A DNA stretch of 64,000 nucleotides from Sweltsa coloradensis (taxonomy: Eukaryota > Arthropoda > Insecta > Plecoptera > Chloroperlidae): the NCBI GenBank assembly GCA_024449915.1, contig JAMZAV010001289.1, positions 1-64,000 of the forward strand, given 5' to 3'. Under the pieces are notes generated by a model. That model ran no database searches. It saw only the letters and a program-made list of their open reading frames with translations, and was not told the origin of the DNA. Both the position numbers and the translations under genes were made by a program. Shown piece by piece: positions 23,143 through 33,240 of the stretch. Numbering within the stretch: the stretch's first letter is position 1; each line of letters opens with the position of its first letter.

Positions 23143-23773
23143 CTAGGAAAACGCTTAAGTCCCGCCACGTTGTTGGATGAGCGTAGGCCTAATTGGTGCA
23201 TTGAGCTGCCATGTGTTATGCGGATTTTCTGTTGTTCTGTGAAAAAATCATTACTAAGTTGAATTTTTTTTTAAATTAATTTAAATTAAATAAAAATAAA
23301 TTTTAATTTTTAATTTTTTTAGTTAATCGTAATTTAAAAAAAGATAAAAATCCTAAAATTGCGATTTTCTTAAGAAATAATTAGGTATTCGATTGCGCTC
23401 AAATTTCACACGAATATCTTAATTCATAAAATTATGGTTCTGTGAAAAACTCATTAAAATCGGATAAAGCATGTAGGCCTAGGTGTTATAAGTCGAAGAA
23501 ATTCTTAAAAAATCGAAAAAAATCGTAAAATTGCGATTTTAATGAGAAAAAAATTTCCATTGCGCTCAAAAACGTGGCAGTTCTAAGTTCAGAGATTTCG
23601 AAGGTCTCCAGAAAATTTCATTGCAATTGGAGTATCGGTTTAGCCGGAATCGTGCTGACAAACACACAATAATACAGAAAAAAAGAAAAAAAGAAAGAAA
23701 AAAAAAACATTCCGGATTTTTTTCTCCAGTGTAATGAAATGGAATCTTCGCTTCGCTCGCTACGCTCATCCAA
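23143..23773 (-). mobile_element. HINE-like element copy 10, family A (complete)
   Basis: A 631-bp copy running from CTAGGAAAACGCTTAAGTCC (3' end, plus-strand reading) to CGCTACGCTCATCCAA (5' end). The asymmetric inverted pair TTGGATGAGCG/CGCTCATCCAA is intact. Confidence 0.75.
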
Positions 23774-23802
23774 TCATGAACATCATCTACATTAGGTAAT
23801 AG

Positions 23803-24544
23803 CAGAGTCGATAAAGAAGTTTCCCTGCTTTGGGGAGGTCCCCTTACTCCCAAGTCAAAACGGAATCTAACGCTCTGCGCGCTGAGGGCGGCTTAAATGT
23901 GAAACTAATAAAAGCACTGCACGCTAAATACGGTCAGTAGATTATCGATGTGCAGTGACGCTGAAATCAATAAATAACAGTTGAAACGTCAAACTTCGAT
24001 TTTATTTTAATCGTATTAGCCCTGGGCCCTAGTCTTTTAAAACGATTTACTTTTGATTTATTATTGTACTATAAAGTGTTGCGCAGGCGTCACTGACATT
24101 TTCGTGCGAAATAATTTGAGATATGTCTTGTTAACGGACGTAAGTGTAGCCTAGGCCCAAGGACACAATACAGTTTTCAGACGTAAGTACGCCCTTGGCA
24201 TTCAAATCGAAATCTTGAACAATACATATTGTCGGCCTAGGTCCTAAGCTTAGGTCTACTCCATCAGAAATATCCTCATCAATAAAGATAGTTTGCTTTA
24301 CTCCAAAACATTCGCCAACATTCGATCGTATTTAATATTTTGACGTTTCCGCCATTTGTCGTCATCGACTGTTAACTACTAGTAGAAAAGTGACGTAGTT
24401 TTATTGAAGTAGTTCCATCAATCGTCACACAGATGTCGCGCGGAACGTTAGATTCCAAACGCCAAAAACCGACTTTTTATTTAACCCAGGGCGGTATAGG
24501 GAGTTGGAGGACCTCCCCAACGGGGAAACTTCTTTATCGACTCT
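23803..24544. mobile_element. hAT-like TIR element with 8-bp target duplication
   Basis: Terminal inverted repeats AGAGTCGATAAAGAAGTTTC and TTGGGGAGGTCC at both ends. Flanking 8-bp duplication GGTAATAG at 23795-23802 and 24545-24552 (the right copy overlaps the terminal G if the left CAG start is used). The 742-bp interior has no transposase. It is inserted in a family-B minisatellite remnant that continues on both sides ('acattaggtaatag | taatgtagg'). 8-bp duplications are typical of hAT elements. Confidence 0.75.
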
Positions 24545-24834
24545 GGTAATAGTAATGTAGGCCCTAATTCCTTTTGAAAGAAAAAGTTAAACAAAATTAC
24601 TGGAAGGCTTCCAACAAAAGGTTTTAAAATAAGCCTTAGGCCTATACAGGCATATAGTTACGTGACAATAATCGCCTACTTTGTTTACAAAAAGCAAGTC
24701 TTTGGACCACTATATTTTTTCATTCTATTGTTAATTGGTAATACCATAGCAAATAAATCGACTTGGATAAAATTATTATATTTTAACAAATAATTTTGCA
24801 ATGGAACTTGAAAAAGTAATGAGATCCCACACAT
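24545..24834 (+). repeat. Family-B element remnant
   Basis: Contains 'ttgaaagaaaaagtt', then the internal 'gtgacaataatcgcctac' region, running into the fold-back repeat. It is the reverse-complement partner of 18236-18545. Confidence 0.6.
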
Positions 24835-25255
24835 AACAAAAACTTGTAAAAATACAGCCAAACCTTACACACTCAAAGAAATGAGATCTAAAAAAAGGGC
24901 CAAGCTCATCTACCCTTCCACATTTGCACATTCTTAATTCATAAACGCACAGTGTTCCGTTCCCGTAACAACATCCTTGAAAAGCTTGGATAAATAGAAT
25001 TTGCATGACCATTACGTTAAAATTAATTAGAAAAAAAGAATTTGGATGATTTGGATGGATTTGGACGTTTAAATTAATAGTTGCAAATTCTATTTTGCCT
25101 AGCTTTTCAAGGATGTTGTTACGGGACACTGTACGTTTATGAATTAAGAATGCGCAAATGTGGAAGGGTAGATGAGCTTGGCCCTTTTTTTAGATCTCAT
25201 TTCTTTTGAGTGTGTAAGGTTTTGGCTGTATTTTTACGAGTTTCTCTAACATTCT
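24835..25255. repeat. Intact fold-back (palindromic) repeat
   Basis: Arms of about 170 bp (24835-25005 and 25083-25255) around a 75-bp AT-rich loop. Landmarks in each arm are 'ccttacacactcaaa', 'gagatctaaaaa', 'agctcatctacccttccaca' and 'ttaattcataaacg'. It provides the empty site for HINE-like copy 5. Confidence 0.82.
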
Positions 25256-25745
25256 AAAAACAAAAAACTTTTATCTTAGCTCTTTGAAAACTTGATGCAT
25301 ACAACTACTTTTTGATAGTGAACATTTTGTGTCCTAAGACTAACAATTCAAACAAAATTAAAATATTATATTAACATAAGTCGAAACTAATCTGTATTTT
25401 TTTTTCTGCAAGCCTTACATATTAGGCCTAATTAAAATAATTCACCAAAGATACCTTAAGTTTATTTGGATTTCATTGATTAGCTGAAGCACAAAATAAG
25501 CTGTGCAACTCCAAATGTCCTAAGACTAACAATTGGACATACCCAGAATTCAATTCCATACTTTATATGTGCCTCAAAGTTAGAGAAAATATAGGCCTAC
25601 TATTTTGGCTGTTGCAATGTTTGCTACAGACTTGATTGATTTGATTGCAAAGTAGCCAGAGTTAAAGTTTTTTAATTAGCACTTTGATGTGTTCATGTCA
25701 CTTGAGTTTACTGTCTATTATTAGTCCCACAAAATTTGTTGATGC
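25256..25745. other. AT-rich spacer, nothing recognised
   Basis: No repeat partner, RNA gene or coding signature seen. 'gtcctaagactaacaatt' occurs twice (25331 and 25518). Confidence 0.4.
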
Positions 25746-25759
25746 CCCTATTTCTCTGA

Positions 25760-27370
25760 TTGGGTATTAGGCCTATTTGTACTATTGTATAGGCCTACTG
25801 TTTTTATTTCTACCCGTGGGTCTTTGTGAAATTCAACAATTATACTTTTGGTTTCATTTAATAGCAGTTCATTATCGTTCAATCTTTCTGTGGCATTAGC
25901 AATTTTGATTTCAGATATTTGTTTTAGAGTTGATATGTCATTGGCTTTGGCTATTATGTTTGCATCGTCGGCAAACATTTCAGAGTCTAGTATATTAAAA
26001 GGAAAGTCGTTGATAAATATTAGAAAGAAAAAAGGACCTATTATTGAATCCTGAGGCACTCCAACAGAGATATTCTTATTATCGGAGACAAACTTGACTT
26101 CATTAGTGTGGGCTACCTAGACTTTTTGTTGCCTGTTACTAAGATAGGAGTTGATAAGAGCTAGCGGGGTGCCTCTGATGCCGTAGTAACTGCATTTGTC
26201 CAGTAGGATGTTATGATTCATGCAGTCAAATGCTTTGTGAGGTCACAGAAAATTCCTGCTACCGGAGTCTTTTTTTCAATACAATTAACAATTGTTTTAA
26301 GAAAATGCTTGATTGTGTTGTGGGTAGATCTATTTGCCCTGAATCCATTCTGGTATTCAGAAATTGAGTTACTCTTTTCGAGAAATGCTAGTGTTAAATA
26401 TAGATTCTAAATTTTTTGAAAGTGCGGGTAAAATAGATTTTGGTCTGTAGGCCTAGCTTTCTACTAGGGATTTTTTGCCTTTTTTGTGGAGTGGAATTAC
26501 TTTGGCCTCATTTAGTTTCCTGGAAAGACACCCAGTGTTCTCCCCAGGCCCGGGCCGCCGGGCGGGCCGCCCGGCAATAATTCCCTGTTGTTGGACAAAA
26601 AAATTTGAAAAACAATTTGAAAAAAAAAAAATTGTTTTTTTTTTTTTTTACTAAACGATAAACTAACCGTCCACTAAACGTTTGAACATCTCATCCCTAA
26701 ACTGCAGCGCAGATTGTAAACAAAATGTGGAGTGTTTCTCGCTGATCATCACTATAGAACCTGACAAGGAATGCATTTTTTGAACGAAACACATAAGTTG
26801 GCAAAATGGCAATCATTGCTAAGATCGTGAACACAGAACATTCACTGCACACAAGGAGCACACACAAGTGAACAATTTTAGCAATTTTCCAAGTTTATTC
26901 ATTGCTAGGACGAATTTTAAAGTAATAAAAATGAAGTCAGCAAATACAACAATGTTTCAAGTTGTAGTAGGTAATTGTAAACTTACAAATCTTAGATAAT
27001 CTACACTTAGAAAGAATAACGTCATCACCTGTAAAGGGGCTATTGTACTCATTGTAGCAATAGGACTACAGTAATTCACATAGCCTACATTACAAAGGAG
27101 AAAATAGACTTAGACTACCGGTATGATTTCAACCAAATTTGAAATGTTCATACTTCATAGGTACCACTAAACCAACTAAAGTAAGCTACTTTAAAAGGGC
27201 TTCGAAAACCTCTAAAACTCACCAAATCGAATCTAGGATCTCCAATTCTTTCCGGGGGCAAGCCCCTGGACCCCCACTGTTTTTGGCCCTACCCGGCAAT
27301 GTTTACGGAATACCCAGTGAACATTTTTTTCTGGGGAGAACACTGGACACCAGTTACAATGCCTGAATTT
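25760..27370 (-). pseudogene. LINE reverse-transcriptase relic (interrupted by TIR element)
   Basis: Read on the minus strand from about 27370 down, skipping 26533-27345, pieces translate as TGVFP-KLNEAKVIPLHKKGK, YRPKSILPALSKNLES, EYQNGFRANRSTHNTIKHFL, KAFDC-NHNILLDKCSYYGI, SVGVPQDSIIGP-FFLIFIN and MFADDANII. These are the ordered reverse-transcriptase blocks of non-LTR retrotransposons, including the catalytic FADD. Several frameshifts and stops are present, for example around KAFDC and after RQQKV. The relic lies just upstream of the FoxJ2/3 first coding exon, on the opposite strand. The clade is not determinable by eye; CR1/Jockey-like is my guess. Confidence 0.85.
26533..27345. mobile_element. 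TIR DNA transposon (813 bp) with 6-bp target duplication
   Basis: Terminal inverted repeats CAGTGTTCTCCCCAG / CTGGGGAGAACACTG, flanked by direct duplication GACACC (26527-26532 and 27346-27351). The surrounding LINE reading frame resumes across the insertion using one copy of GACACC, which confirms the boundaries. No transposase is seen. A TIR starting CAG suggests hAT, but hAT elements usually duplicate 8 bp. A 6-bp duplication is reported for IS3EU-type elements, so the superfamily stays open. Confidence 0.82.
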
Positions 27371-27510
27371 CAATAAATGAATTTCAGTAAAACCTGATGT
27401 CCTCGTTTGAGGATGCAGGGTCCGAGAGGGCTAATTCAAATTTAAAAATTAAATTAAATTTATGTACCTACCTAAGCTATTTTTTAAATGTATTTATGAA
27501 CTTCTTGCAG

Positions 27511-27694
27511 CTATTAATATGTGAGTAATGGCTGAATTGGACCGCAGCTTAACAGCCATAGATTGGCTGCCCTGCTTAGCACTTCCCAATCCTGACGGCA
27601 GGCCAAGGACTAATCACGATGGTTCGGAGGCTATGATTCGAGACTCAACTCTCAGTTCGCCAAATCGTCCCAAGGATGGGAAACCACCTTACAG
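27511..27694 (+). CDS. foxJ2/3: FoxJ2/3 first coding exon (start codon 27528)
   Basis: This exon encodes residues 1-55 plus two bases of codon 56. It follows an acceptor (pyrimidine tract ending cttcttgcag at 27510). A 17-base 5' untranslated stretch holds an in-frame TGA at 27522-27524, so ATG 27528 is the first possible start in this exon. The peptide opens MAELDRSLTAIDWLPCL, matching the conserved N-terminus of FOXJ2/FOXJ3 (SLTSMDWLP), and ends with the forkhead opening KDGKPPY. The donor is AG|GTAGGT at 27695. Because an acceptor lies directly upstream, at least one untranslated exon and the promoter must lie further 5'. At 55 residues the exon is easily missed by ORF-length filters. Confidence 0.93.
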
Positions 27695-28225
27695 GTAGGT
27701 AGGGAGTTGCGAATAATTTGGCTTTGAGGAAGTAGATAGAGTACCGGTAGCTGTTGTTTTATAAAGTGGCAATTTATTCAATTTGGTAGGCCTAGGCCTA
27801 CTGTAGCCAAAAATCAAGAGAAAGTGTTTTGGCCTCGTTGTCAATTTTTTAATCAACGCTTCAAAATTCTACTCACTGGCTCGCAAGTTACGAGTTTCTT
27901 TTGATAGGTTGCGAGTCAACTTTTCTTACTTCAGAATCAGAAAGTACTTTTTCATTCATCACCAATAAAAATAATCCAACAAAATATAAAAATTATTAAA
28001 TTACAGGCAGGCTGATCAGGCTTAAAAGTTAAAACTCATTTAGGCTAAACAATTTTTTACAACGCCTTTATTAGCTTCTTGTGTTGGACGGAATCTTATA
28101 ATCGATATTTCACCCACTTCTCAATGTCCAATCGAGCTTAAATTTTTCACACATACGTATATTCTTGATGACAATACATGAATCAATTTATCACATTCAC
28201 TAGTTAATCAATTAATAATTCATCA
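27695..28225. other. Start of FoxJ2/3 intron 1, no feature recognised
   Basis: AT-rich intronic sequence after the GTAGGT donor. No repeat partner seen in the window. Confidence 0.5.
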
Positions 28226-28512
28226 TAATTAATTAAACGAGTGAGCGCAGCGAACGGAGTGATCTCCATTCAACTTAAACAGCACTTATTCTGTTTGTCT
28301 GCGTGCATGCGTGTGTGTGTGTGTGTACGTTGAAAATCAGCCGAATCGCTGAACAGATTGCGCTGAAATTTTAAACAGACATCCGGTACGAGTTTACTGA
28401 GAACTGCTAACAAAATCAGCAAGATCCATTGCGATTTAAACCTACAAGAAATAATAAATTGAAAAATAGGCTTCCAATGTTTAGAAATTATTTTAACGAC
28501 AATGGTTGGTTT
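28226..28512 (+). mobile_element. HINE-like family C 5' part
   Basis: Starts AAACGAGTGAGCGCAGCG at about 28236, then a GT microsatellite, then 'gaaaatcagccgaatcgctg' through 'caatgtttagaa'. This is nearly identical to 11357-11555. The 3' end is absent. Confidence 0.6.
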
Positions 28513-28903
28513 CTCTTCCATCCAACCACTTCCTTATTACAACACATCACGACATTACAGGATTACATAGGAGAAGAGAAGAGAGGAATGGGATGGAACG
28601 AAGTGGAAGCAGAAAGACTGCACGGGAAAACCGGGAGAGATGGAGGGAGCTATTAAACAGACCTCTGGTAGTGGAGGAGGCGAGCGATGAAGAAGCTGAG
28701 GATGTGGTTGTGCCAGGCCTGGCTAGCCGACAACGGAGATGTTAGCCCAAGAAACGGAGAGTGTGATACTGCTCCCCCAACCCGATTTAATATTGGAAAA
28801 GGGGTCAAGATATATATATATATATATTTATATACCCCGGTGTAGCCACTTTTTTAATTTCTGTCTAAAGTACTAACATATATATATATATATATATACA
28901 CAT

Positions 28904-29806
28904 CCGGATCACAGTCTAGGGCATACGGTCTTCAGAAAACCTACTCACACTAACAGATATTTAAATTCTAATTCACATCATCATCCAGCCCAGATCCGAT
29001 CAGTAGCGTACACATTAGCTATACGTTCTCGCAGAATAGCTGATGCCGACCATGCTGAAGAAGAGTTTCGTATACTAGGAGATGGACTCAAGCAGAATGG
29101 TTTTCCAAATAGAATCATTCAAAAGGCCCTCAGAAGACAAACTAACTCAGAAAAAGATGTAGGTAGGCCTACAGAAAAAGAAGAACCACTTGCAACTGCA
29201 TATTTGCCGTATGTTAAAGGAGTAACGGACAGAATAGGAAAAATTCTTGCCAAACAAAACATCAAGACAGTCTTTAACACCGACAGAAAGATAGGAGAGT
29301 TGTTAAGAAGTAGTAAGGACCACATCCACCTAGAAGGTAGTGGCGTGTATGAAATACCATGTGGGAATTGTGACAGATGCTATGTGGGTCAAACAGGAAG
29401 GAACATGTTTCAACGACAACAGGAACACAGGCTAGCTGTTGAGCACATGGACAGAACATCAGTCCTTGCTCAACATACTAAGGAAAGTGGCCATGTTATC
29501 GACTTTGCTGGCATGAAACCCATTGCCACCGTTGAGGAGTTTCTTCCTAGAATGTTACGAGAAGCCATCGAGATAAACAAAAGAGCTCACAGTCTAAATA
29601 AGCAGCAAGATAGCCAACGTTTATCGGTAACATGGAAACCTGCAATTTCAGGGATCCATGTAAAATCACATAGGCTAACTGTAAAACCTACAGTTACAGA
29701 CCAACAATCAACGCCTCAGTTAATACATGCAGATGATCTACAAGTAAATGAATCGACGGTCAGAGTGACAAGATCCATGACGAAAAACGTAAAGACGGAC
29801 ATGTAG
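28904..29806 (+). CDS. Penelope-like element: RT 3' portion and GIY-YIG endonuclease (5'-truncated)
   Basis: An open frame of about 301 codons runs without a stop from 28904; the first Met is at 29204, but homology begins upstream. The N-terminal part (HTVFRKPTHTNRYLN, then RSVAYTLAIRSR, then LKQNGFPNRIIQKAL) matches the end of the Penelope reverse transcriptase. The C-terminal part is a GIY-YIG nuclease: GVYEI and CYVGQTGR, with EH, HTKESGH and the LREAIEI helix carrying the catalytic Glu. The PCGNCDRC cysteines fit the zinc-binding CCHH motif of Penelope elements. The nuclease nicks target DNA to prime reverse transcription. The element is 5'-truncated at an AT repeat. The intact frame suggests recent insertion, but it lacks most of the RT. 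Confidence 0.88.
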   Translation, partial: PDHSLGHTVFRKPTHTNRYLNSNSHHHPAQIRSVAYTLAIRSRRIADADHAEEEFRILGDGLKQNGFPNRIIQKALRRQTNSEKDVGRPTEKEEPLATAYLPYVKGVTDRIGKILAKQNIKTVFNTDRKIGELLRSSKDHIHLEGSGVYEIPCGNCDRCYVGQTGRNMFQRQQEHRLAVEHMDRTSVLAQHTKESGHVIDFAGMKPIATVEEFLPRMLREAIEINKRAHSLNKQQDSQRLSVTWKPAISGIHVKSHRLTVKPTVTDQQSTPQLIHADDLQVNESTVRVTRSMTKNVKTDM

Positions 29807-30085
29807 TGACTTTCTTGTTTCTTTGCAACACAAGCTTTGCAATGCTTTCATTGAATGGTATTAATTCGTCATGTGTGCAGTGATTTCTTTTGTTGACTTT
29901 TATTGTTTTTTCTCTCCAGTTTTGTTCTGTATTTATCAATGTAATGTAGTTTTTGTTTTTTATATTTAAAGTTGTATTGGCCCTGAGGATGATGGGTGAA
30001 ATCTCATCGAAACGTCGGCCCAATGAAAATATACGTGGCATTGAAACCGAAAAACCGATTACATTAATATATATATATATATATG
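29807..30085 (+). mobile_element. Penelope-like element 3' untranslated tail
   Basis: Follows the stop directly and ends in (TA)n near 30085. It contains a decayed hammerhead-like fold at 29975-30024. The sequence after the AT run (30090-30200: 'cccaacgtttcag', 'ccattttcaaggg') may belong to another element. Confidence 0.6.
29975..30024 (+). ncRNA. Decayed hammerhead ribozyme motif in Penelope tail
   Basis: Order of parts: ATTGGCC (stem I), CTGAGGA (core), a GATGA/TCATC hairpin, CGAAAC, GTC, then GGCCCAAT (other half of stem I with one bulged C). Stem I and the GTC cleavage triplet are good. The core CTGANGA overlaps stem II, as if two bases were lost, so activity is doubtful. Penelope-like elements are known to carry type I hammerheads in their terminal repeats. 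Confidence 0.5.
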
Positions 30086-30089
30086 TTTT

Positions 30090-32155
30090 AAGTATCTTTA
30101 CGGTAAATAATCACGCACAGTTTTATAGAAAATAACTTTTAATCCCAACGTTTCAGAAAAACTATGTTTCCATTTTCAAGGGAAGGGTAAAACAAAAATT
30201 CAATAAAACAACAACAGCATTATAAAAATAAACAAATAGAAACAAAAGCACACTACCTTGCAAACATAGAAAATTACAAAGATCCAATTGCAGTGAACCT
30301 AAAATCAAATCACTTGGTTGCATTGTGAGTGTGACTTCTTGTGACCATTCTAGCAGGCCTCATCCAAACGCTCATCCACCAACGCAACTGTTAAGAGAAA
30401 TCGCGACGCAACTAAGTAATAATATTTGTATATACAGCTGCTCAAAGTGTTTGCATTAATTCATCAGAATAATACGAAATGATGTTCATTATTATAATGC
30501 TACCCATATCTGCCACACAAACTCACATCTCACAAGCCTAGGAGTGGAATATTTAAGTCGTACTAGGTGTTTAGTTGAGTATTCATGTAAAAATGTGCAA
30601 AATATGTTTTTAATTCAACCAAGATTCAACCATAACTCTAATCTACTAAAGTCCCACTGCCTTCTTGAACAATATCAACCTTCTAAAACAACATTGTAAA
30701 CTCGATTTAACAGCATAAAATCGCAGAGATCAAAATCAAAACCATTCCTGAACCTCCGTTATTTACCATAGTTTAAAAGATACAAAAACCGCAAACCACT
30801 TAATTAATTCGTTTTTCAATTTAAAACATTACGATCGCAAATGATTAATTCGCAAATATTTTCCTAAGACGGTACAGGTCGTACTTTGTAAAGATAAACA
30901 CATGGTATCTGAATTTTTGGTACTGACTGTACATTTCAACAAGAACATAAATTTAACTAATGTTATCTGATTTCAATTGAATTCGCAAAGAAAAATGCAA
31001 TTTGAAATTTTTCGTTTAGACCCATTTCCGAGAAGTTATCGCCAAAAGTATAAAAATCACAAATTCCAAATTTGGCTCCAAGAACCCAACATATAGAAAA
31101 AATATATACTCGTGATTTCTCATCTACTAGTGACCCTCTACAACAATCAATCATAAAAAATCTGTCTCAACAAAATGCAAACGGAAATTCGATTCTAAAC
31201 TGGACTATAAGTGATTAGTAATAATCCCTTGAGTATTATATCAAGAGTGATTCTTCAGGACAATATTTTAGTGAAATCTGAAAAAGCATTAGCAACAATA
31301 TCAGCATGGAACTGTCTACAAATTGAAAACATCACTAGCCTCACCTTGGATTTTCATCATCAAGACCGACTGCAACATTGACAGCAACAACAACTTCGGA
31401 ATCATCCCTAGGATTGAATATTTTCGGATTGTCAGAGCGCCACTTTGTTTTTGGCAACTTATTTAAATCAATAGAATTTTGGAAGGGTTTCATTTGTGAA
31501 TTGAGAAGGATCAGCCACTCTGAGGGAGATTGAATTCAATTGTCATTAGAAAGGCAGCACTGTTTAGGTAGGCAGGATTTGTGTTTGGGTGTTCCTCCAA
31601 ACGAGGATAGTGTTTCACTCAATATACCATATGATCATGGAAGACCTCACTTGTCATCTTTTGTTTTGACTATATAGTTCACTATCACTATTTCTATAGG
31701 CCTAGTTAATAGATATTTCAGCATTTCTTCTACTGAAGCTGTGCGAGACAGAGTTGTGACTATGTTTTTATGTTGGTAAGTGTGGGTTTACTAGCTGGGG
31801 CCCATTTTATGGTTTCAGACCAATCGGCCTAATTATTGGTTGATTTTTAACTTGCCACGAATGGGAACTTATCCCAGTTAATTTGTTATATTCTTAATAC
31901 TTACAGGTGGAGTTATTTTATGAGAGGGGTTTGTTGCTTTAGAGACGTCGCTGAGGGACAGAAATGAGACTTCCTGTTACCTTTGACAACCGCTGCCAGT
32001 TATGGTTACCAGTTACTTACTGGTGGTCATTAGGGATAGTTAATAGGCTGTTGGGTTACAATGTCTATTGTCTATGAACATTATATTTTCTTCTTCAAAA
32101 GTATTTTTGATTTGTGGATTTGCACTTACTCCTGTCTATGTGGTCAGACTACTCA
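30090..32155. other. Intronic spacer, little recognisable
   Basis: AT-rich sequence. A short HINE-like 3' remnant ('acgctcatccaccaacgcaa') lies at about 30369. No coding signature was found; the minus-strand frame at 30963-31154 has no family match by eye. Confidence 0.45.
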
Positions 32156-32159
32156 TGGT

Positions 32160-32715
32160 TATTTGTGTAGGCCTACCCTTAAACTTCTGTTTTGTTGATT
32201 ATCAAATAGTTCCCACACTTGTCCCATCAGTTCTTCTTGGTTTCCAGGCCCAACTCTTTCCGCATTTCCGACTTGTGTGGCAACTATTGTCGCTTCTTCT
32301 TGTCCGTATTCCTCGATTCTTTGTTGTAGCTCTTTTAGCTTTTTTATTTTAATAGTACCTGGGTATGCCCTAGCTCTATACCCCTTTTGTTCACAAAATT
32401 GTCCTACTGTTCTTCCCCATATATCACCTATCAATATAGCTTTGGTAGTTTTGTATAGGTAGTCCTACATTTTGTAGGTGTACTGTTTTCTTTGGGAGTC
32501 ATACATTGATGCCTAAACCCCTTTTTTTCTCAGTTCCATCTTCTTTCTCTTTTTCTTCGTTGAACTTTGAGCTCTAGTACTCGGTTGTTGCTCAGACCTC
32601 TGCTTCACCCACCTGATGTTTGAATTGAGAGGAGACTTGCTTAAACTGTGGTTGTTCTTTTGTACCTCCAATTTGTGAACAACTTCATTGTCTGGCTTTG
32701 CGTTGTTTAGGCATT
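32160..32715 (-). pseudogene. LINE ORF1 relic with SGNH-hydrolase-like block
   Basis: Minus-strand reading gives KPDNEVVHKLEVQKNN, WVKQRSEQQPSTRAQSS, KTTKAILIGDIWGRTVGQF, YRARAYPGTIKIKKLKELQQ and EELMGQVWELFDN. The pattern GD-x-R ... AYPG-x-I-KLKE-L ... EEL-x-V-EL resembles the SGNH/GDSL esterase-like domain found in ORF1 of CR1-type LINEs. An internal stop follows the YTYKM segment, so it is dead. ORF1 esterase domains are thought to act on membranes or serve in RNP assembly; this copy has no function here. Confidence 0.55.
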
Positions 32716-32800
32716 GCTGATGGCCAAGCCCTACCGGACATGGGTTCTATGTTGCTGCCTAGGCCTAGGTCGTCGGCGTGTGGTGTATCATGTCAAAAAT

Positions 32801-32884
32801 CTGTCCCCCACTGAACATCAGTTATAGACCTATGACTGAGTGGGTAGACTCTAAACACAAATTTATTTATTTTTATTTAATTAT
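32801..32884 (+). repeat. SINE-like repeat with (ATTT)n tail, copy 3
   Basis: 'cccccactgaacatcagtta', then GACTGAGTGGGTAGACTCTAA and an ATTT-rich tail. Same family as 11136, 22271 and 42110. Confidence 0.65.
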
Positions 32885-32984
32885 AGTAATCCAGCTAATG
32901 TCGCGGAGACTTTATTTCCTTGGTTAACTATTAGTCTTGGCCATCAAAGTCCAACTCGCAACCTTCTCGTGGTTTGGCCCGTGA

Positions 32985-33240
32985 GTAGGGGAGTTTCATT
33001 CCGTGAAACTAATGGCGAGCTCTGGGTCGTCGTCGGGGAACTTTCCCCTTCCCTTTGACTACCTCCCTGACGGCGACGACAATGACAACACGGACGATGA
33101 TGACACAGACGAAGACGACCACGACGTGGGGAAAACCCCTGCCCCCCCATATGCTCGTGGTTGGTTCTGACTAACACAGGCCTGTCCACCCCTTGTCCCC
33201 CCGGTCTCCCCTTACGTTCCTCCCCTTGGAAAGAAGTATA
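32985..33240 (+). repeat. Copy of the retroposed repeat seen at 14538-14905
   Basis: Shares 'gcgagctctgg', 'cggcgacgacaatgac', 'gacgaccacgacgtg' and 'ggttggttctgac' with 14538-14905 in the same order. It has lost the 3' end. Confidence 0.6.

Noticed and set aside
28540..28745. LINE C-terminal or host exon around ENRERWRELLNRP
   Set aside because: Only a short Arg/Glu-rich similarity, with no second conserved block or splice-site support.
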